The notes: generated by a model from the sequence alone, not told the origin. 64,000 nt of DNA from Paludibacter sp. (GCA_028710415.1 JAQTUE010000002.1:1-64000); one strand, 5' to 3'. Shown: positions 5,980-15,888, counted from the first letter of the stretch. Numbers and translations are program-made.

Positions 5980-8508
5980 TTATTCTCCGCCTTCCATATT
6001 CATATCGCCACCACCTTCTTTTTTCTTTAGTTCACCCGGTTTAGGTTTCATGTTCCCAAAGTTATAGCTCAGGGTCACGCCAAACATGCGTCCATGGAAA
6101 TACGAGGAGGTGTTTTGGGTAAAGCCGCTGCCGGAAGTAGTTGAGTTATCACGGTCGGAATTCAACAGGTCACGGACATTCAGGCTGACGCTGAACTTGC
6201 GGTCAAAGAAAGTCTGGCGGATTCCCATATCGAGGGAGTACTTGGCATTCTCACGGCCCTGAGCAATGAGTTGAGCGGATTCATATTCCCCTGTAATCTG
6301 ACCGGAGAAAGTCTTGCTCAGCATAAAGTTGGCCATGATATTGCCACTCCACGAAAAGCTGCTTTGTCCGGGGATGGTGATCGGAGTTTGCGCTTCGGTT
6401 ATGTTTGGATTTAAATAAGTAGCCGGATCAAGCTTGCTATAATAACCGTTCAGGGTGGTAGTCAGGCTCAGGATTTTGAACAGGCGGTTCTTGGCAATCA
6501 GTTCCAGGCCGGTGCTCTGTGACTTGGCAATGTTCAGGAAGGTGTTTTCCATAATGCTGCTATTCACAACCTGCACACTGTTAGGGGTTGGGTTTACAAC
6601 ATTGATGTTTTTCACGTACCGTACGCCTTCAATCACATTGTCGGTGTTGTGGTAGTACAACGAAGCCGACAGGGTATTGGCATCCCAGCTCTTGATATAG
6701 TTCAGCTCCAGCGAAGAGGAATATTGAGGCAACAAATACGGATTCCCAAAAGAGATGTTGATCGGGTCGGAGTAGTTCTTATACGGATTTATCTGTCGCC
6801 CGCGCGGACGGTTGACGCGGTTGCTGTAATTGAACTGCAGTTCGTCCTTGTTGGCCATGGTATAGGATAAATAAAAGCTAGGGAAAACATGGAATATCGG
6901 GTCGGCTTTAAAATGCTGTGCCGGGTTGTTGATTCCGGTACTGTCCATGGTGTTATCTGTAAATTGCTTGGTATAGTATTCGGCACGTAATCCCAGTTGG
7001 AAAGTCAGGTTTTTATACCGGCTCCCGTAAGTAACATAGGCTGCATTGATTTGTTCGTTGTAGTCGAAGCTGTCGAAATAACCGGGCAGGTTTATGCGGG
7101 TGGCATTGTCAATACCGCTGGAAGTACTTAGCCTGTTTTCAAGACTGCTTTGAAATCCTGCTTCCAGCTTGCTGTTTTCAGTGAGTTTATTAGTGTAATC
7201 AACCTTCAGTTCCAGTTCCTTATTCTTATCATCTGTTACCTGGTTGAGGTTGGACCTCACGATGGTGTCGGTCTGAAGATAATCGCTGTTTCCGGTACGG
7301 TTATGATTGGAATAAGCCAGGTTAGCCATCAGGTTGCTGCCTTTCTTATCAAAGTCGTGGCGGTAATCCATGTTCAGGTTTAAGCTTGGACGGGTACCAC
7401 TGCCTGTATTCTGCTGGGTGAAAATGCTCTTGTCGTTTGTAACCACATTCGTGGTAGTATTGGTAATGGCGCTGTTCTGGTTTCCACTGCCTGCCATGCC
7501 GAATCCTGAGAGGCTCAGCGTGTTTTTAGCGTCCAAATGGTAATCTACCCCGGCGCGCATAAAAAGACCGCTAAAAGCCATTGAATTCACGTTGTTCTGG
7601 TTGAGTACCGAAGTGTTTTTGTTTTGTGCAATACTATCTGAGGGTGCAAAGTTGGTACGGTCGGTACGGCTGCCACCCTTGAAGGACATGGCACGGTAAC
7701 CCAGGTTGACGTACGCATCCACTTTGCTGCTGCTGTAATTGAGGCTGGCACCCAGGTTCTGGCCTATCTTGCCACCATCGGGATACATGATACCTGCCGA
7801 AACACTTCCGAAATACCCTGCCTTGTGCTTTTCCTTCATAACGATATTGATAATACCGGCAGAACCTTCGGGATTAAACTTGGCAGAAGGATTGGTCATC
7901 ACTTCGATGGATTCAATGCTTTCAGCGGGCATCTGCTGCAATACCTGGGCACGGTTGTCAACAGTCAGGCCGGATGCTTTTCCGTTGATCCAGACTTCCA
8001 CGTTCCCATCTTTGCGAAGGGATACATTGCCCTGGTTGTCGACTGTCACGGAAGGAATGTTTTTCAACACATCCGATGCAGATCCTCCGGCAGCAGCTAT
8101 GTTCTGATCGACACTAAACACCTTTTTATCAATGTCGAAGTGCATTTGTGAACCCTGGCCCACAACTTCCACTTCCTTCAGGTTTTTGGAATCGGCATCC
8201 ATCTTAATCACACCCAGGTTGACTTGCTGGTTGTTCACCTCAATAGCCTGATTGACCGTGGTGAATCCCACATAGCTCAGGCGGACCGTGTATTTCCCGT
8301 TTTCGAGGGTGGGAATGACAAATGCCCCGTTGGTATCGGTGGATACAAAGGTAACGGGCTTGTTGGAACCTTGTTTGAATACTGTGACGTTTACAAAATC
8401 GAGAGGGGACTGGTCGCCGGCATCTACCACCGAGCCTTTAATGCTTTCGGAGGCGAACAGGGGGAATGCCAGGGAACATAAGAGAATCAACGAAAAAATC
8501 TTTTTCAT
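5980..8508 (-). CDS. TonB-dependent receptor-like outer-membrane protein
   Basis: 842 residues on the minus strand. Signal peptide 1-19 (LILLCSLAFPLFA), then a carboxypeptidase-regulatory-like beta-sandwich (about 22-105, with SIKGSVVDAGDQSPLDFVNV), a plug domain (about 115-230, with DVLKNIPSVTVDNQGNVSLR and the SIESIEVMTNPSAKFNPEG strand) and a long beta-barrel of the OMP_b-brl_3 type. The barrel's final strand (VTLSYNFG) is followed by a 24-residue Lys/Gly/Met/Glu-rich tail, which would be periplasmic. Such receptors import or process large substrates, but the ligand cannot be read from the sequence and no SusD partner is adjacent. Monocistronic, ending in the shared terminator at 5921. Confidence 0.85.
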   Translation of the reverse strand: MKKIFSLILLCSLAFPLFASESIKGSVVDAGDQSPLDFVNVTVFKQGSNKPVTFVSTDTNGAFVIPTLENGKYTVRLSYVGFTTVNQAIEVNNQQVNLGVIKMDADSKNLKEVEVVGQGSQMHFDIDKKVFSVDQNIAAAGGSASDVLKNIPSVTVDNQGNVSLRKDGNVEVWINGKASGLTVDNRAQVLQQMPAESIESIEVMTNPSAKFNPEGSAGIINIVMKEKHKAGYFGSVSAGIMYPDGGKIGQNLGASLNYSSSKVDAYVNLGYRAMSFKGGSRTDRTNFAPSDSIAQNKNTSVLNQNNVNSMAFSGLFMRAGVDYHLDAKNTLSLSGFGMAGSGNQNSAITNTTTNVVTNDKSIFTQQNTGSGTRPSLNLNMDYRHDFDKKGSNLMANLAYSNHNRTGNSDYLQTDTIVRSNLNQVTDDKNKELELKVDYTNKLTENSKLEAGFQSSLENRLSTSSGIDNATRINLPGYFDSFDYNEQINAAYVTYGSRYKNLTFQLGLRAEYYTKQFTDNTMDSTGINNPAQHFKADPIFHVFPSFYLSYTMANKDELQFNYSNRVNRPRGRQINPYKNYSDPINISFGNPYLLPQYSSSLELNYIKSWDANTLSASLYYHNTDNVIEGVRYVKNINVVNPTPNSVQVVNSSIMENTFLNIAKSQSTGLELIAKNRLFKILSLTTTLNGYYSKLDPATYLNPNITEAQTPITIPGQSSFSWSGNIMANFMLSKTFSGQITGEYESAQLIAQGRENAKYSLDMGIRQTFFDRKFSVSLNVRDLLNSDRDNSTTSGSGFTQNTSSYFHGRMFGVTLSYNFGNMKPKPGELKKKEGGGDMNMEGGE

Positions 8509-8694
8509 ACAATAAAACTAAACAATGAATATACTAAACTTATTAACTAATCATTCCAATACCCAATTCTCCCCTGTGGGTTCAACTGCGTACAACCGGA
8601 AAGATTGCATTTGATTCAACCTGATAAAACAGTAGTGAACTGAGTGAACTATTTTGCGTGCCAAAATGGTATTGAGAGGAAATTGGGAGCAAAT

Positions 8695-8770
8695 AAAAAA
8701 GTTTAGACTATCAAACGGGAGTAGAGTTTAATCTATTGTTAAAACTTACCGTTAAATAATCTAAACTTGT
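8695..8770 (-). terminator. Probable pyk terminator
   Basis: GTTTAGACTATCAAACG (8701-8717) is the imperfect reverse complement of CGTTAAATAATCTAAAC (8750-8766). On the minus strand the hairpin is followed by TTTTTTATTTG, placing it about 30 bases downstream of the pyruvate kinase stop. The rest of the 289-base gap up to the receptor gene shows no clear promoter. Confidence 0.6.
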
Positions 8771-8797
8771 TTTTTGCCTGATCAGTTGTATATCCGA

Positions 8798-10240
8798 TTA
8801 GAAATTTGGCAGGATATACTTTTCACGGGATGCAAAGATTTTATCCACACGATTCACCTCCAGGAAGGTTGTTCCAAATCCTTCACCAAAGCTTCCACTG
8901 AGGTAACAAACGTAATCATCGTTTTCTAACAATCCCTTTTTGATAAGTTCATGAAGACCTGCAATGAAATACTGTTGGGTATTTCCTTTTTCTTTCTGGA
9001 ACATTGGGAACACACCATACGACAATGCCAGTTCGCGGGTTGAACGCTCGTGGTAACAGATGGCCAGGATTGGGTTTGTACCCCTGTATGCCGATAAATG
9101 GCGGGCAGTACGTCCACTGTAGGTATCGGTGATAATGGCTTTGGTGCCTATCTTGGTGCTTGCTTCCACAGCTGCATTGGCCAGGAACGAGGTAATATCG
9201 TCGGTGCTGATCTTAACAGGGATATCATTTTCGGATAACTTGGTCTTTTCAGCTTCCTCGGCTACCTTAGCCATTGTACGGACGGCTTCAATCGGATATT
9301 TGCCATAAGCAGTTTCACCACTCAACATCAAAGCGTCGGTACGGTAATAGATCGCATTTGCAATATCCGTGATTTCAGCACGCGTAGGACGTGGGTTCTT
9401 GATCATAGTGTGCAGCATTTGGGTAGCTACAATAACCGGCTTGCGTGCAACCACGCATTTGCGGATCAAACGGCGTTGAATACCCGGTATCTTTTCCTGG
9501 GCTACTTCAATACCTAAGTCACCACGGGCAATCATAACACCATATGTATATTGCAGGATTTCGTCGATGTTATCAACACCTTCCTGGTTTTCGATCTTGG
9601 AAATGATTTTTATAGGGCTGTTATGAGCATCCAGGATATTCTGGATATCCAGCAGGTCATGCTTGTTACGGACAAAAGAGTGGGCAATGAAATCCAGGTT
9701 GTTTTCAATGGCAAAAAGGATATTCTTACGGTCCTTTTCAGTCAGCGAAGGCAGATTGATACGTACACCCGGTACATTCACACTCTTGCGGCTACCCAGA
9801 ACACCATCATTCAATACCTTGCAATATAAGCAATTTTCATCTTTGGATTCAACCTTTAAATCAATTTCACCATCATCAAACAGGATATCATCATCAACTT
9901 TCAGATCACGTACAAAGAAAGGGTAATTCACCGAGATACACTCACGGGTAGACATTAAATCAGGATTACCAACCACTTTTACCACATCACCGGTAAAAAG
10001 ATTGATTTCATCATCCTGGGCTATGGTGGTACGAACTTCCGGACCCTTGGTGTCCATCAGGATGGCAATTTGATTACTTACTGCACGAACGTTCGTTATG
10101 ATCTTTGTAAACCCTTCAGGTCCCAGGTGGGCTGAATTCATACGGACAACATTCATTCCTTCATCAAACATAGCCTGAAGAAATTCCACATCACAACGTT
10201 TATCACTAATAGTTGCTACAATTTTGGTTGATTTGGACAT
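8798..10240 (-). CDS. pyk: Pyruvate kinase
   Basis: 480 residues from the ATG at 10240 (MSKSTKIVATISDK); the open frame runs on upstream but those residues are not homologous. The enzyme converts phosphoenolpyruvate and ADP to pyruvate and ATP, the last step of glycolysis. Visible motifs: VVRMNSAHLGPEGF (substrate-binding Arg and Asn), MDTKGPEVRT, the catalytic-lysine block IKIISKIENQEGVDNIDEI, MIARGDLGIEV (Mg binding), and VATQMLHTMIKNPRPTRAE with LSGETAYGKYP. Residues about 70-165 are the B-domain lid; 355-480 the C-terminal domain. The family's normal length is about 470-485. The gene stands alone, 86 bases upstream of aroQ in the same direction of transcription, so it may be transcribed from the aroQ side. 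Confidence 0.95.
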   Translation of the reverse strand: MSKSTKIVATISDKRCDVEFLQAMFDEGMNVVRMNSAHLGPEGFTKIITNVRAVSNQIAILMDTKGPEVRTTIAQDDEINLFTGDVVKVVGNPDLMSTRECISVNYPFFVRDLKVDDDILFDDGEIDLKVESKDENCLYCKVLNDGVLGSRKSVNVPGVRINLPSLTEKDRKNILFAIENNLDFIAHSFVRNKHDLLDIQNILDAHNSPIKIISKIENQEGVDNIDEILQYTYGVMIARGDLGIEVAQEKIPGIQRRLIRKCVVARKPVIVATQMLHTMIKNPRPTRAEITDIANAIYYRTDALMLSGETAYGKYPIEAVRTMAKVAEEAEKTKLSENDIPVKISTDDITSFLANAAVEASTKIGTKAIITDTYSGRTARHLSAYRGTNPILAICYHERSTRELALSYGVFPMFQKEKGNTQQYFIAGLHELIKKGLLENDDYVCYLSGSFGEGFGTTFLEVNRVDKIFASREKYILPNF

Positions 10241-10326
10241 AAAAAATTTATTTATTGTTAATACACTCCAATTTAAAGAATTGGAGTTCACTTGTATAGT
10301 AAACGTAAAAGTTAATAGAAAGTTTA

Positions 10327-10749
10327 TCAGAAATGTAAAATGGCTTCCACCGCCAGGCGGTAAGAATCCAATCCAAAGCCTACAATGCAGCCTTTGCACA
10401 CTTCCGAAAGATAAGAATGGTGACGATAATCCTCGCGCTGAAAGACATTTGAAATGTGTACTTCCACCACAGGGGTTGTTATGGAACGAATGGCATCGGC
10501 AATGGCAATGGAAGTGTGGGTATAGGCACCCCCGTTCAGAATAATGCCATCAAAGGAGAATCCTGTTTCCTGAAGCTTGTCTATTAGTATTCCTTCGGTA
10601 TTCGACTGGAAATACTCAAGTTGTGCATCCGGAAATAATGTTTTAAGTTCTTGAAAATACGCTTCGAAAGTTTGATTACCATAAACTGTTGGCTCACGTT
10701 TCCCCAACAAGTTCAGGTTCGGTCCATTGATAATCTGGATTCGTTTCAT
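10327..10749 (-). CDS. aroQ: Type II 3-dehydroquinate dehydratase
   Basis: 140 residues, the usual size. Dehydrates 3-dehydroquinate to 3-dehydroshikimate in the shikimate pathway; forms dodecamers in the family. Motifs: INGPNLNLLGKREPTVYG at the N-terminus (catalytic Arg and Tyr), FQSNTEGILIDKLQ, NGGAYTHTSIAIADAI, and EVHISNVFQREDYRHHS with the catalytic His. The start codon overlaps the stop of the SemiSWEET gene by four bases (ATGA), indicating translational coupling. Confidence 0.95.
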   Translation of the reverse strand: MKRIQIINGPNLNLLGKREPTVYGNQTFEAYFQELKTLFPDAQLEYFQSNTEGILIDKLQETGFSFDGIILNGGAYTHTSIAIADAIRSITTPVVEVHISNVFQREDYRHHSYLSEVCKGCIVGFGLDSYRLAVEAILHF

Positions 10750-11027
10750 GTCGATATCTTTTTTGTTTTGAATATATTACGAACTGTAATGTATAGAATA
10801 TAGACTGAAGGTATGAGACAGACGCCGTTAGCAAGCATCATGGGTAAATTTGATAAAAGGACACCGTATAAAAACCAAAAGAAAATTCCCAGGGTCATGA
10901 TAAAATACATTCCAAACGAAATGCTTTCGGTATCACCTGTCTTAATGACTTTCATGGCTTGGGGAAACTGAGCAATTGCAGTACAAAAGCCCGCGATGTA
11001 TCCGATAATAACGATATCAAATGTCAT
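10746..11027 (-). CDS. SemiSWEET-type sugar transporter (PQ-loop)
   Basis: 93 residues from the ATG at 11027 (MTFDIVIIGYIAGFCTAIAQ). The frame is open further upstream, but those residues break the membrane pattern. Three transmembrane helices fill the chain (about 4-24, 37-57, 62-84), with the PQ motif (QFPQAMK) in helix 1 and the D-T-x-S-(I/L)-S linker (GDTESISFGM). This is the half-SWEET unit that dimerises to move small sugars across the inner membrane. Overlaps aroQ by four bases. The pairing with a shikimate enzyme is probably fortuitous. Confidence 0.85.
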   Translation of the reverse strand: MTFDIVIIGYIAGFCTAIAQFPQAMKVIKTGDTESISFGMYFIMTLGIFFWFLYGVLLSNLPMMLANGVCLIPSVYILYITVRNIFKTKKIST

Positions 11028-11191
11028 ATGTGCGATTTTCTGCAAAAGTAGCAAAAAAATACGACTTGCACAAAACAAGCCGGTATGTGCCATACAATTT
11101 AAACCGCATAAACATACAATTCACAGGTTTTAAGCAGAAGAGTTTTCATCAAACAAAAAAAAATGTACTTTTACGACGTAATAATAAAGGT

Positions 11192-11671
11192 ATGAAACCA
11201 GACAATCCCTTCTTTCAACGCATGAAACCCGGAATCCCCAAAAGGTATTTACTGCTGGTAGCTGCCTGCTTCTGGACATTTGCCGGAGGCATGTTGCTGT
11301 TCAGGGGTTTCTCGGTACTGAAATTCAATTCTTCGATCATTGCATTCGAGGAATTAGGAAGCATACTTGCCGGGCTCCTGTTTTATAAGTTCATGTTTTC
11401 CAAAATATCATTGAAGCATATTAACCGTATCCGTAACCTGAAAGAAGAAAAACCTTGCTTCTTTTCATTTTTCAACTTACGAAGCTACCTGATGATGACT
11501 GTCATGATGTCTTTTGGCATTACCCTACGGGTGACGGGATTAGTTCCGATGAATTATCTGGCGCCTTTCTATATCGCAATGGGAACGCCTCTTTTACTGT
11601 CTGCCTTCAGGTTTTATTATTATGCTTTTAAGACTATTGCCGGTTATAAGAAGGGGTTGACGGTTACTTAA
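11192..11671 (+). CDS. Four-helix membrane protein, unknown
   Basis: 159 residues from the ATG at 11192 (MKPDNPFFQRMKPGIPKRYL). The open frame extends further upstream but would overlap the divergent transporter start. Four predicted transmembrane segments at about 18-38, 46-66, 98-116 and 122-142, with a basic loop (ISLKHINRIRNLKEEK) after helix 2. Both ends are basic and predicted cytoplasmic. No family recognised; likely an uncharacterised inner-membrane protein conserved in Bacteroidota. The promoter region is shared divergently with the SemiSWEET-aroQ unit. Confidence 0.75.
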   Translation: MKPDNPFFQRMKPGIPKRYLLLVAACFWTFAGGMLLFRGFSVLKFNSSIIAFEELGSILAGLLFYKFMFSKISLKHINRIRNLKEEKPCFFSFFNLRSYLMMTVMMSFGITLRVTGLVPMNYLAPFYIAMGTPLLLSAFRFYYYAFKTIAGYKKGLTVT

Positions 11672-11859
11672 ACGATTGACTTCTACCCCGAACCCTTTAT
11701 TTAAAGATGCAAGGGAAAAGAACAGTCCTTTAAAAAGAGTTGGCACATTAACCTCAAAAACCTGGGTTCAGAGGCCTGTGGAGAGTGATTTAGGGAGTAG
11801 CCCGGCATTGAGAGCAATAAAACTATAATAGAAATAATCTCTTTTAAAAACTTTAGAAT

Positions 11860-12276
11860 ATGGATCCCGTTTTTGCAAAACTGAATTACAAGGAAGGGCA
11901 AGTGATGGTTGTCCTGAATCAGCCTGAAATGTTTGAAAACCTCCTCAGGACTTTACCTGCTGAAATAACAGTATTCAAAGAGGTAAGCCTGGATCAGCCT
12001 ATAGACTTTGTGCTGGTGTTTTCAACGTGCAGGTCGGAAGTGGAAGAATATGCTCAACGGGTTGCCCCGGGTTTAAAAGGGGATGCTATCTTCTGGCTGG
12101 CCTATCCAAAAGGAACCTCAAAGAAATATAAATGCGATTTTAACCGGGATACAAGCTGGGAAATCATGGCTCCCTACGGTATGATGCCGGTCAGGCAGGT
12201 ATCCATTGATGATGACTGGAGTGCCTTGCGCTTCCGGAAAACAGAATTTATAAAGAGTGATAAATTAAAAAAATAA
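11860..12276 (+). CDS. DUF3052-like protein
   Basis: 138 residues, cytoplasmic. The pattern LNYKEGQVMVVLNQPEMFEN at the N-terminus, DFVLVFSTCRSEVEEY in the middle, FWLAYPKGTSKKYKCDFN and the C-terminal SIDDDWSALRFRK is that of DUF3052 family proteins. Their function is unknown; the SALRFR ending is the most recognisable part. The stop is 3 bases before the CorA start, so the two are cotranscribed. Confidence 0.75.
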   Translation: MDPVFAKLNYKEGQVMVVLNQPEMFENLLRTLPAEITVFKEVSLDQPIDFVLVFSTCRSEVEEYAQRVAPGLKGDAIFWLAYPKGTSKKYKCDFNRDTSWEIMAPYGMMPVRQVSIDDDWSALRFRKTEFIKSDKLKK

Positions 12277-12279
12277 ACT

Positions 12280-13344
12280 ATGTCCAGGTATATTGAGAAG
12301 AAAAAAGAGGATATCGGCTTGTCGCCCTATGCCTTAGTGTTCAGGGGGAAAAAGAAAACCGACAAGATCGTATTGAAAGCCATGGATTTCAACCTGGAAG
12401 ATGTATCCGAGTTGGAAGTAAGTACGTCCGATGATTTAGTTGCACTGAAAAAGTCAAAGAAGCTGTCGTGGCTGAATGTTGATGGGCTTGACAATGTGGA
12501 GCTGATGGAAAACCTGGCAAAGGTGTTTAAAATAGAGCACAATATCCTGTCGGATGTCATGAATCCTTCGGCACGTCCCAAGATGCAGGAGTATGAGAAC
12601 GGGATATTCGTCACTATAAAAATGGTACAATACGATGAAGCCAACGACAACCTGACGGTTGAGAACCTCTCGTTGATCGTCGCCAACAATACCCTCATCT
12701 CGTTTCAGGAAAAGCCGGGACTGGTGTTTGAGCCTGTCCGGGAACGTATCCGCAAGCATAAGAACAAAATAAGAACCTCAGGATCGGATTACCTGGCTTT
12801 TGCCTTGCTGGATGTGGTGGTGGACAACTATATTTATATCATTGGCATACTGGGCGAAAAGATAGAAAACCTGGAAGAGGATATGACCAATGACCCCCGG
12901 AAAGAATTGCTGGATGATATCAATATATTCAAGCGAGAATTGAACTTCCTGCGCAAGAACATAAAACCTGCCAGGGAAATGATTATGAACCTGGTGAAAA
13001 TGGAATCAGAATTCATCCAGGATGAAAACCATATTCACTTCAGGGAATTGCAGGATAACATCAACGAAGCCTCCGAACTTACCGACAGTTACCGCGAAAT
13101 CCTGTATGACCAGTTAAACATTTACCATTCGTCGATGAGTACCAAACTGAATGAAATCATGCGGGTGCTGACGATCATTTCAGTAATATTTATACCCATC
13201 ACCTTTATTGTGGGGGTCTATGGTACCAATTTCGAAAATGTCCCTGAACTGCACTGGCATTATGGCTATTTTATCATGTGGGCGGTCATGGTATTCACCA
13301 CATTGGGGATGCTGTGGTTCTTTAAACGAAAGAAATGGTTCTGA
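12280..13344 (+). CDS. corA: CorA-family Mg2+/Co2+ channel
   Basis: 354 residues. Cytoplasmic N-terminal alpha/beta domain (about 1-165), a long stalk helix (about 180-290) and two C-terminal transmembrane helices (about 295-317 and 327-347), ending with the basic tail FKRKKWF. Pentameric inner-membrane channel for Mg2+ in the family. The selectivity-filter motif normally reads YGMNF; here the codons give YGTNF (Thr316, ACC at 13225), a substitution at the middle residue of GMN. The following acidic loop ENVPELHWHYGY is normal. Cotranscribed with the DUF3052 gene. Confidence 0.9.
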   Translation: MSRYIEKKKEDIGLSPYALVFRGKKKTDKIVLKAMDFNLEDVSELEVSTSDDLVALKKSKKLSWLNVDGLDNVELMENLAKVFKIEHNILSDVMNPSARPKMQEYENGIFVTIKMVQYDEANDNLTVENLSLIVANNTLISFQEKPGLVFEPVRERIRKHKNKIRTSGSDYLAFALLDVVVDNYIYIIGILGEKIENLEEDMTNDPRKELLDDINIFKRELNFLRKNIKPAREMIMNLVKMESEFIQDENHIHFRELQDNINEASELTDSYREILYDQLNIYHSSMSTKLNEIMRVLTIISVIFIPITFIVGVYGTNFENVPELHWHYGYFIMWAVMVFTTLGMLWFFKRKKWF

Positions 13345-13458
13345 TAAAGCATTGAGCGTTGAGGATTGAGTATTGAGGAAAGAGAGGTTAGAAATTAATA
13401 TTTAAAAATTGAACGATTTGTCGATTCAACTGTTATAAAATACAAAAAGGAATCATAC

Positions 13459-15000
13459 ATGGGAGAAGAAGTAAAAAGGAATGTCAAAAAGAATCCGGTA
13501 GAAAATCAGATACTTGTTATTTTTGGCTCGAATGGTGATTTGGCTAAAAGGAAGCTATTGCCTGCCATTTTTCAATTGTACCTGGATAATTTATTACCCG
13601 AACGGTTTGCTGTAATAGGAGCCGGGAGCCAGGAAAAAAACGAAGAACAAAACAGGTTGGATGTTGCAGCTTCCATGTTGCTTTTTGCAAAAGCGGGTGC
13701 CGAAGGTGAACCTGATAAACTGCAAAGTTTCCTGGGACATGTGTATTACCAGAAAGTAAATAACCAGCAGGAAGAGGATTTCGGACTGTTGAAGGAATAT
13801 ATCGATCATCTTTCTACCACCCTGGATATTCCTAAAAATACAATCTATTATTTCTCAATTCCTCCATTCCTGTACGAAGTAGTTGCGGGTCATTTGATCC
13901 ATTGGGGACTGAGCATGGAAGCAGATGGTTGGAAAAGGATTATTGTAGAAAAACCATTCGGATATAGTTACGACTCAGCCGTAGAGTTGGATTTGAAACT
14001 CCGCAGTGGCTTTAATGAGGACCAGATTTACCGTATCGACCATTATCTGGGAAAAGAGACGGTTCAGAATATCATGGTTACCCGCTTTTCAAATGGATTC
14101 TTTGAACCTATCTGGAACCGGAAATACGTTGACCGGGTGGAAATCACCGCCTCCGAGAAAATCGGTGTCGGCAGTCGTGGAGGGTATTACGATACTTCAG
14201 GTACTATCCGCGACATGATTCAAAACCATTTGTTGCAGGTATTGGCGGTTGTAGCTATGGAACCACCCTCGATCTTTGATTCCGAATCCATACGTAATGA
14301 AAGTGTGAAGGTACTCCAGTCTTTACGTCCTATCAAGCCGTCGGAAATAGCTGAAAATGTAGTCCGTGGGCAGTATATTGAAACCATGGTGGATGAAGTG
14401 ATCCAGAAAGGATACCGGCAGGAGAAAGATGTGGCACCCAACTCAAAGACAGAAACCTTTGTAGCCATGAAGGTCTTTGTGGACAACTGGCGCTGGGGGG
14501 ATATCCCTTTTTATATCCGTACCGGCAAATGCCTGCCTGAAAGGGTTACCGAAGTGGTGATTCACCTGAAACCGGCACCCCATCAGTTGTTCAAACAGCG
14601 TTGTATGGCACAGTCCACCAATATGATTATTCTTCGCATTAGCCCGGATGCAGGTGTTGCTGTTGATTTTGGCATGAAGATTCCCGGAGCGGGGTATAAG
14701 GTGCAGAATGTAAATATGGCCTTTCATTATTCCGATCTGGCCGATCATAAGATTTCGGAAGCCTACGAGCGGTTGTTGCTGGATTGCATGATTGGTGATT
14801 CAACGTTGTATGCCAGGGCGGATGCAGTGAAAGCCAGCTGGAAATTTATTGACCCTATCCTGCAGGAATGGAAAAGAAATCCTGATATTCCCCTTTATTT
14901 CTATGAAGCCAATACCTGGGGACCGAAGGAAGCCAATGCACTCTTTGGGAATAAAGAATTGAAGTGGAGGGCACCTTTTAAGAAGTTCAAGACAGAGTGA
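13459..15000 (+). CDS. zwf: Glucose-6-phosphate dehydrogenase
   Basis: 513 residues, normal for the family. Oxidises glucose-6-phosphate to 6-phosphogluconolactone with NAD(P)+, the first step of the oxidative pentose phosphate pathway. The nucleotide-binding loop reads FGSNGDLAKRKLLPAIFQLY near residue 23 and the active site RIDHYLGKETVQN near residue 195 is intact. VEKPFGYSYDSA and the C-terminal substrate domain are also standard. pgl follows after 159 bases; no gnd (6-phosphogluconate dehydrogenase) lies in the window, although these three are often clustered. The upstream gap 13345-13458 contains a TTGAG-word low-complexity stretch. Confidence 0.95.
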   Translation: MGEEVKRNVKKNPVENQILVIFGSNGDLAKRKLLPAIFQLYLDNLLPERFAVIGAGSQEKNEEQNRLDVAASMLLFAKAGAEGEPDKLQSFLGHVYYQKVNNQQEEDFGLLKEYIDHLSTTLDIPKNTIYYFSIPPFLYEVVAGHLIHWGLSMEADGWKRIIVEKPFGYSYDSAVELDLKLRSGFNEDQIYRIDHYLGKETVQNIMVTRFSNGFFEPIWNRKYVDRVEITASEKIGVGSRGGYYDTSGTIRDMIQNHLLQVLAVVAMEPPSIFDSESIRNESVKVLQSLRPIKPSEIAENVVRGQYIETMVDEVIQKGYRQEKDVAPNSKTETFVAMKVFVDNWRWGDIPFYIRTGKCLPERVTEVVIHLKPAPHQLFKQRCMAQSTNMIILRISPDAGVAVDFGMKIPGAGYKVQNVNMAFHYSDLADHKISEAYERLLLDCMIGDSTLYARADAVKASWKFIDPILQEWKRNPDIPLYFYEANTWGPKEANALFGNKELKWRAPFKKFKTE

Positions 15001-15159
15001 GATTTATTTTCTGAAATTACTTTAACAGGCATTCCTCTGACTGTTCTTCCATTGGAGCGTGTTAAGGAGAGGCAGAAGATTCAATACTGATTAAAATACT
15101 AATATTGATTTAAATTACAAAGTACTAAAACCTGAATGTAACTATAAAATCAACATCAA

Positions 15160-15888
15160 ATGAATTCAAATGTTCATATATTCGAAACAAATCAGGATAC
15201 AGCCCGTGGTGTGGCGGAATTAATCCGTGTGAAGGCGAAGGAGAAAAACAAACTTTCACTTCCGTTGAATATTGCCCTGTCAGGAGGAAATACTCCCAAA
15301 CTGTTATTTAATTTGTTGGCAAAAGAATATGTGGATACCATTTTATGGCATTTTATAAGGCTTTTTTGGGTTGATGAACGTTGTGTTCCTCCAACCCACA
15401 TCGAGAGTAATTATGGAATGACGTATGAGCATTTATTGAAAAATGTTCCAATCCATGATTCCAATGTTTTTCCTATTCAGGGAGATATAGACCCGGCAAC
15501 AGAATCGGTACGCTATCAAAACACCTTAAAGTTGGAGTTGCCCTCCCGCAACGGGATACCCAAATTTGATCTGATCTTGCTGGGTATGGGGGATGACGGG
15601 CACACTGCCTCTATTTTTCCGAATGATTTAAGCCTGCTTCATTCCGATCAACTGGTGGCAGTATCTGTGCACCCCGAGTCCAACCAAAAACGGATTACCC
15701 TCACCGGGCAGATTATCAATGAGGCCGATGATGTTGTTTTCCTGATTACCGGAGCTTCCAAAGCGGATGTTTTAAAAAAGATTATTCATCGGGAGCCTTC
15801 GTTCGAAAACTACCCGGCATCCTACATCCACGCACAATCAGTTCCGGCTCATTTCTACCTGGATAAGGCGGCTGCAGAAAAACTTTAA
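15160..15888 (+). CDS. pgl: 6-phosphogluconolactonase
   Basis: 242 residues. Hydrolyses 6-phosphogluconolactone to 6-phosphogluconate, directly after the zwf reaction. Motifs typical of the SOL/DevB-type enzyme: NIALSGGNTPKLLFNLLA (phosphate loop), RLFWVDERCVPPTHIESNYG, and LGMGDDGHTASIFPND. Ends 50 bases before a terminator, so zwf-pgl is a complete two-gene unit. Confidence 0.95.
   Translation: MNSNVHIFETNQDTARGVAELIRVKAKEKNKLSLPLNIALSGGNTPKLLFNLLAKEYVDTILWHFIRLFWVDERCVPPTHIESNYGMTYEHLLKNVPIHDSNVFPIQGDIDPATESVRYQNTLKLELPSRNGIPKFDLILLGMGDDGHTASIFPNDLSLLHSDQLVAVSVHPESNQKRITLTGQIINEADDVVFLITGASKADVLKKIIHREPSFENYPASYIHAQSVPAHFYLDKAAAEKL

Noticed and set aside
8798-10399. Extended pyruvate kinase start at 10399
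   Set aside because: The additional 53 residues do not match the family, and the ATG at 10240 begins exactly at the conserved N-terminus.
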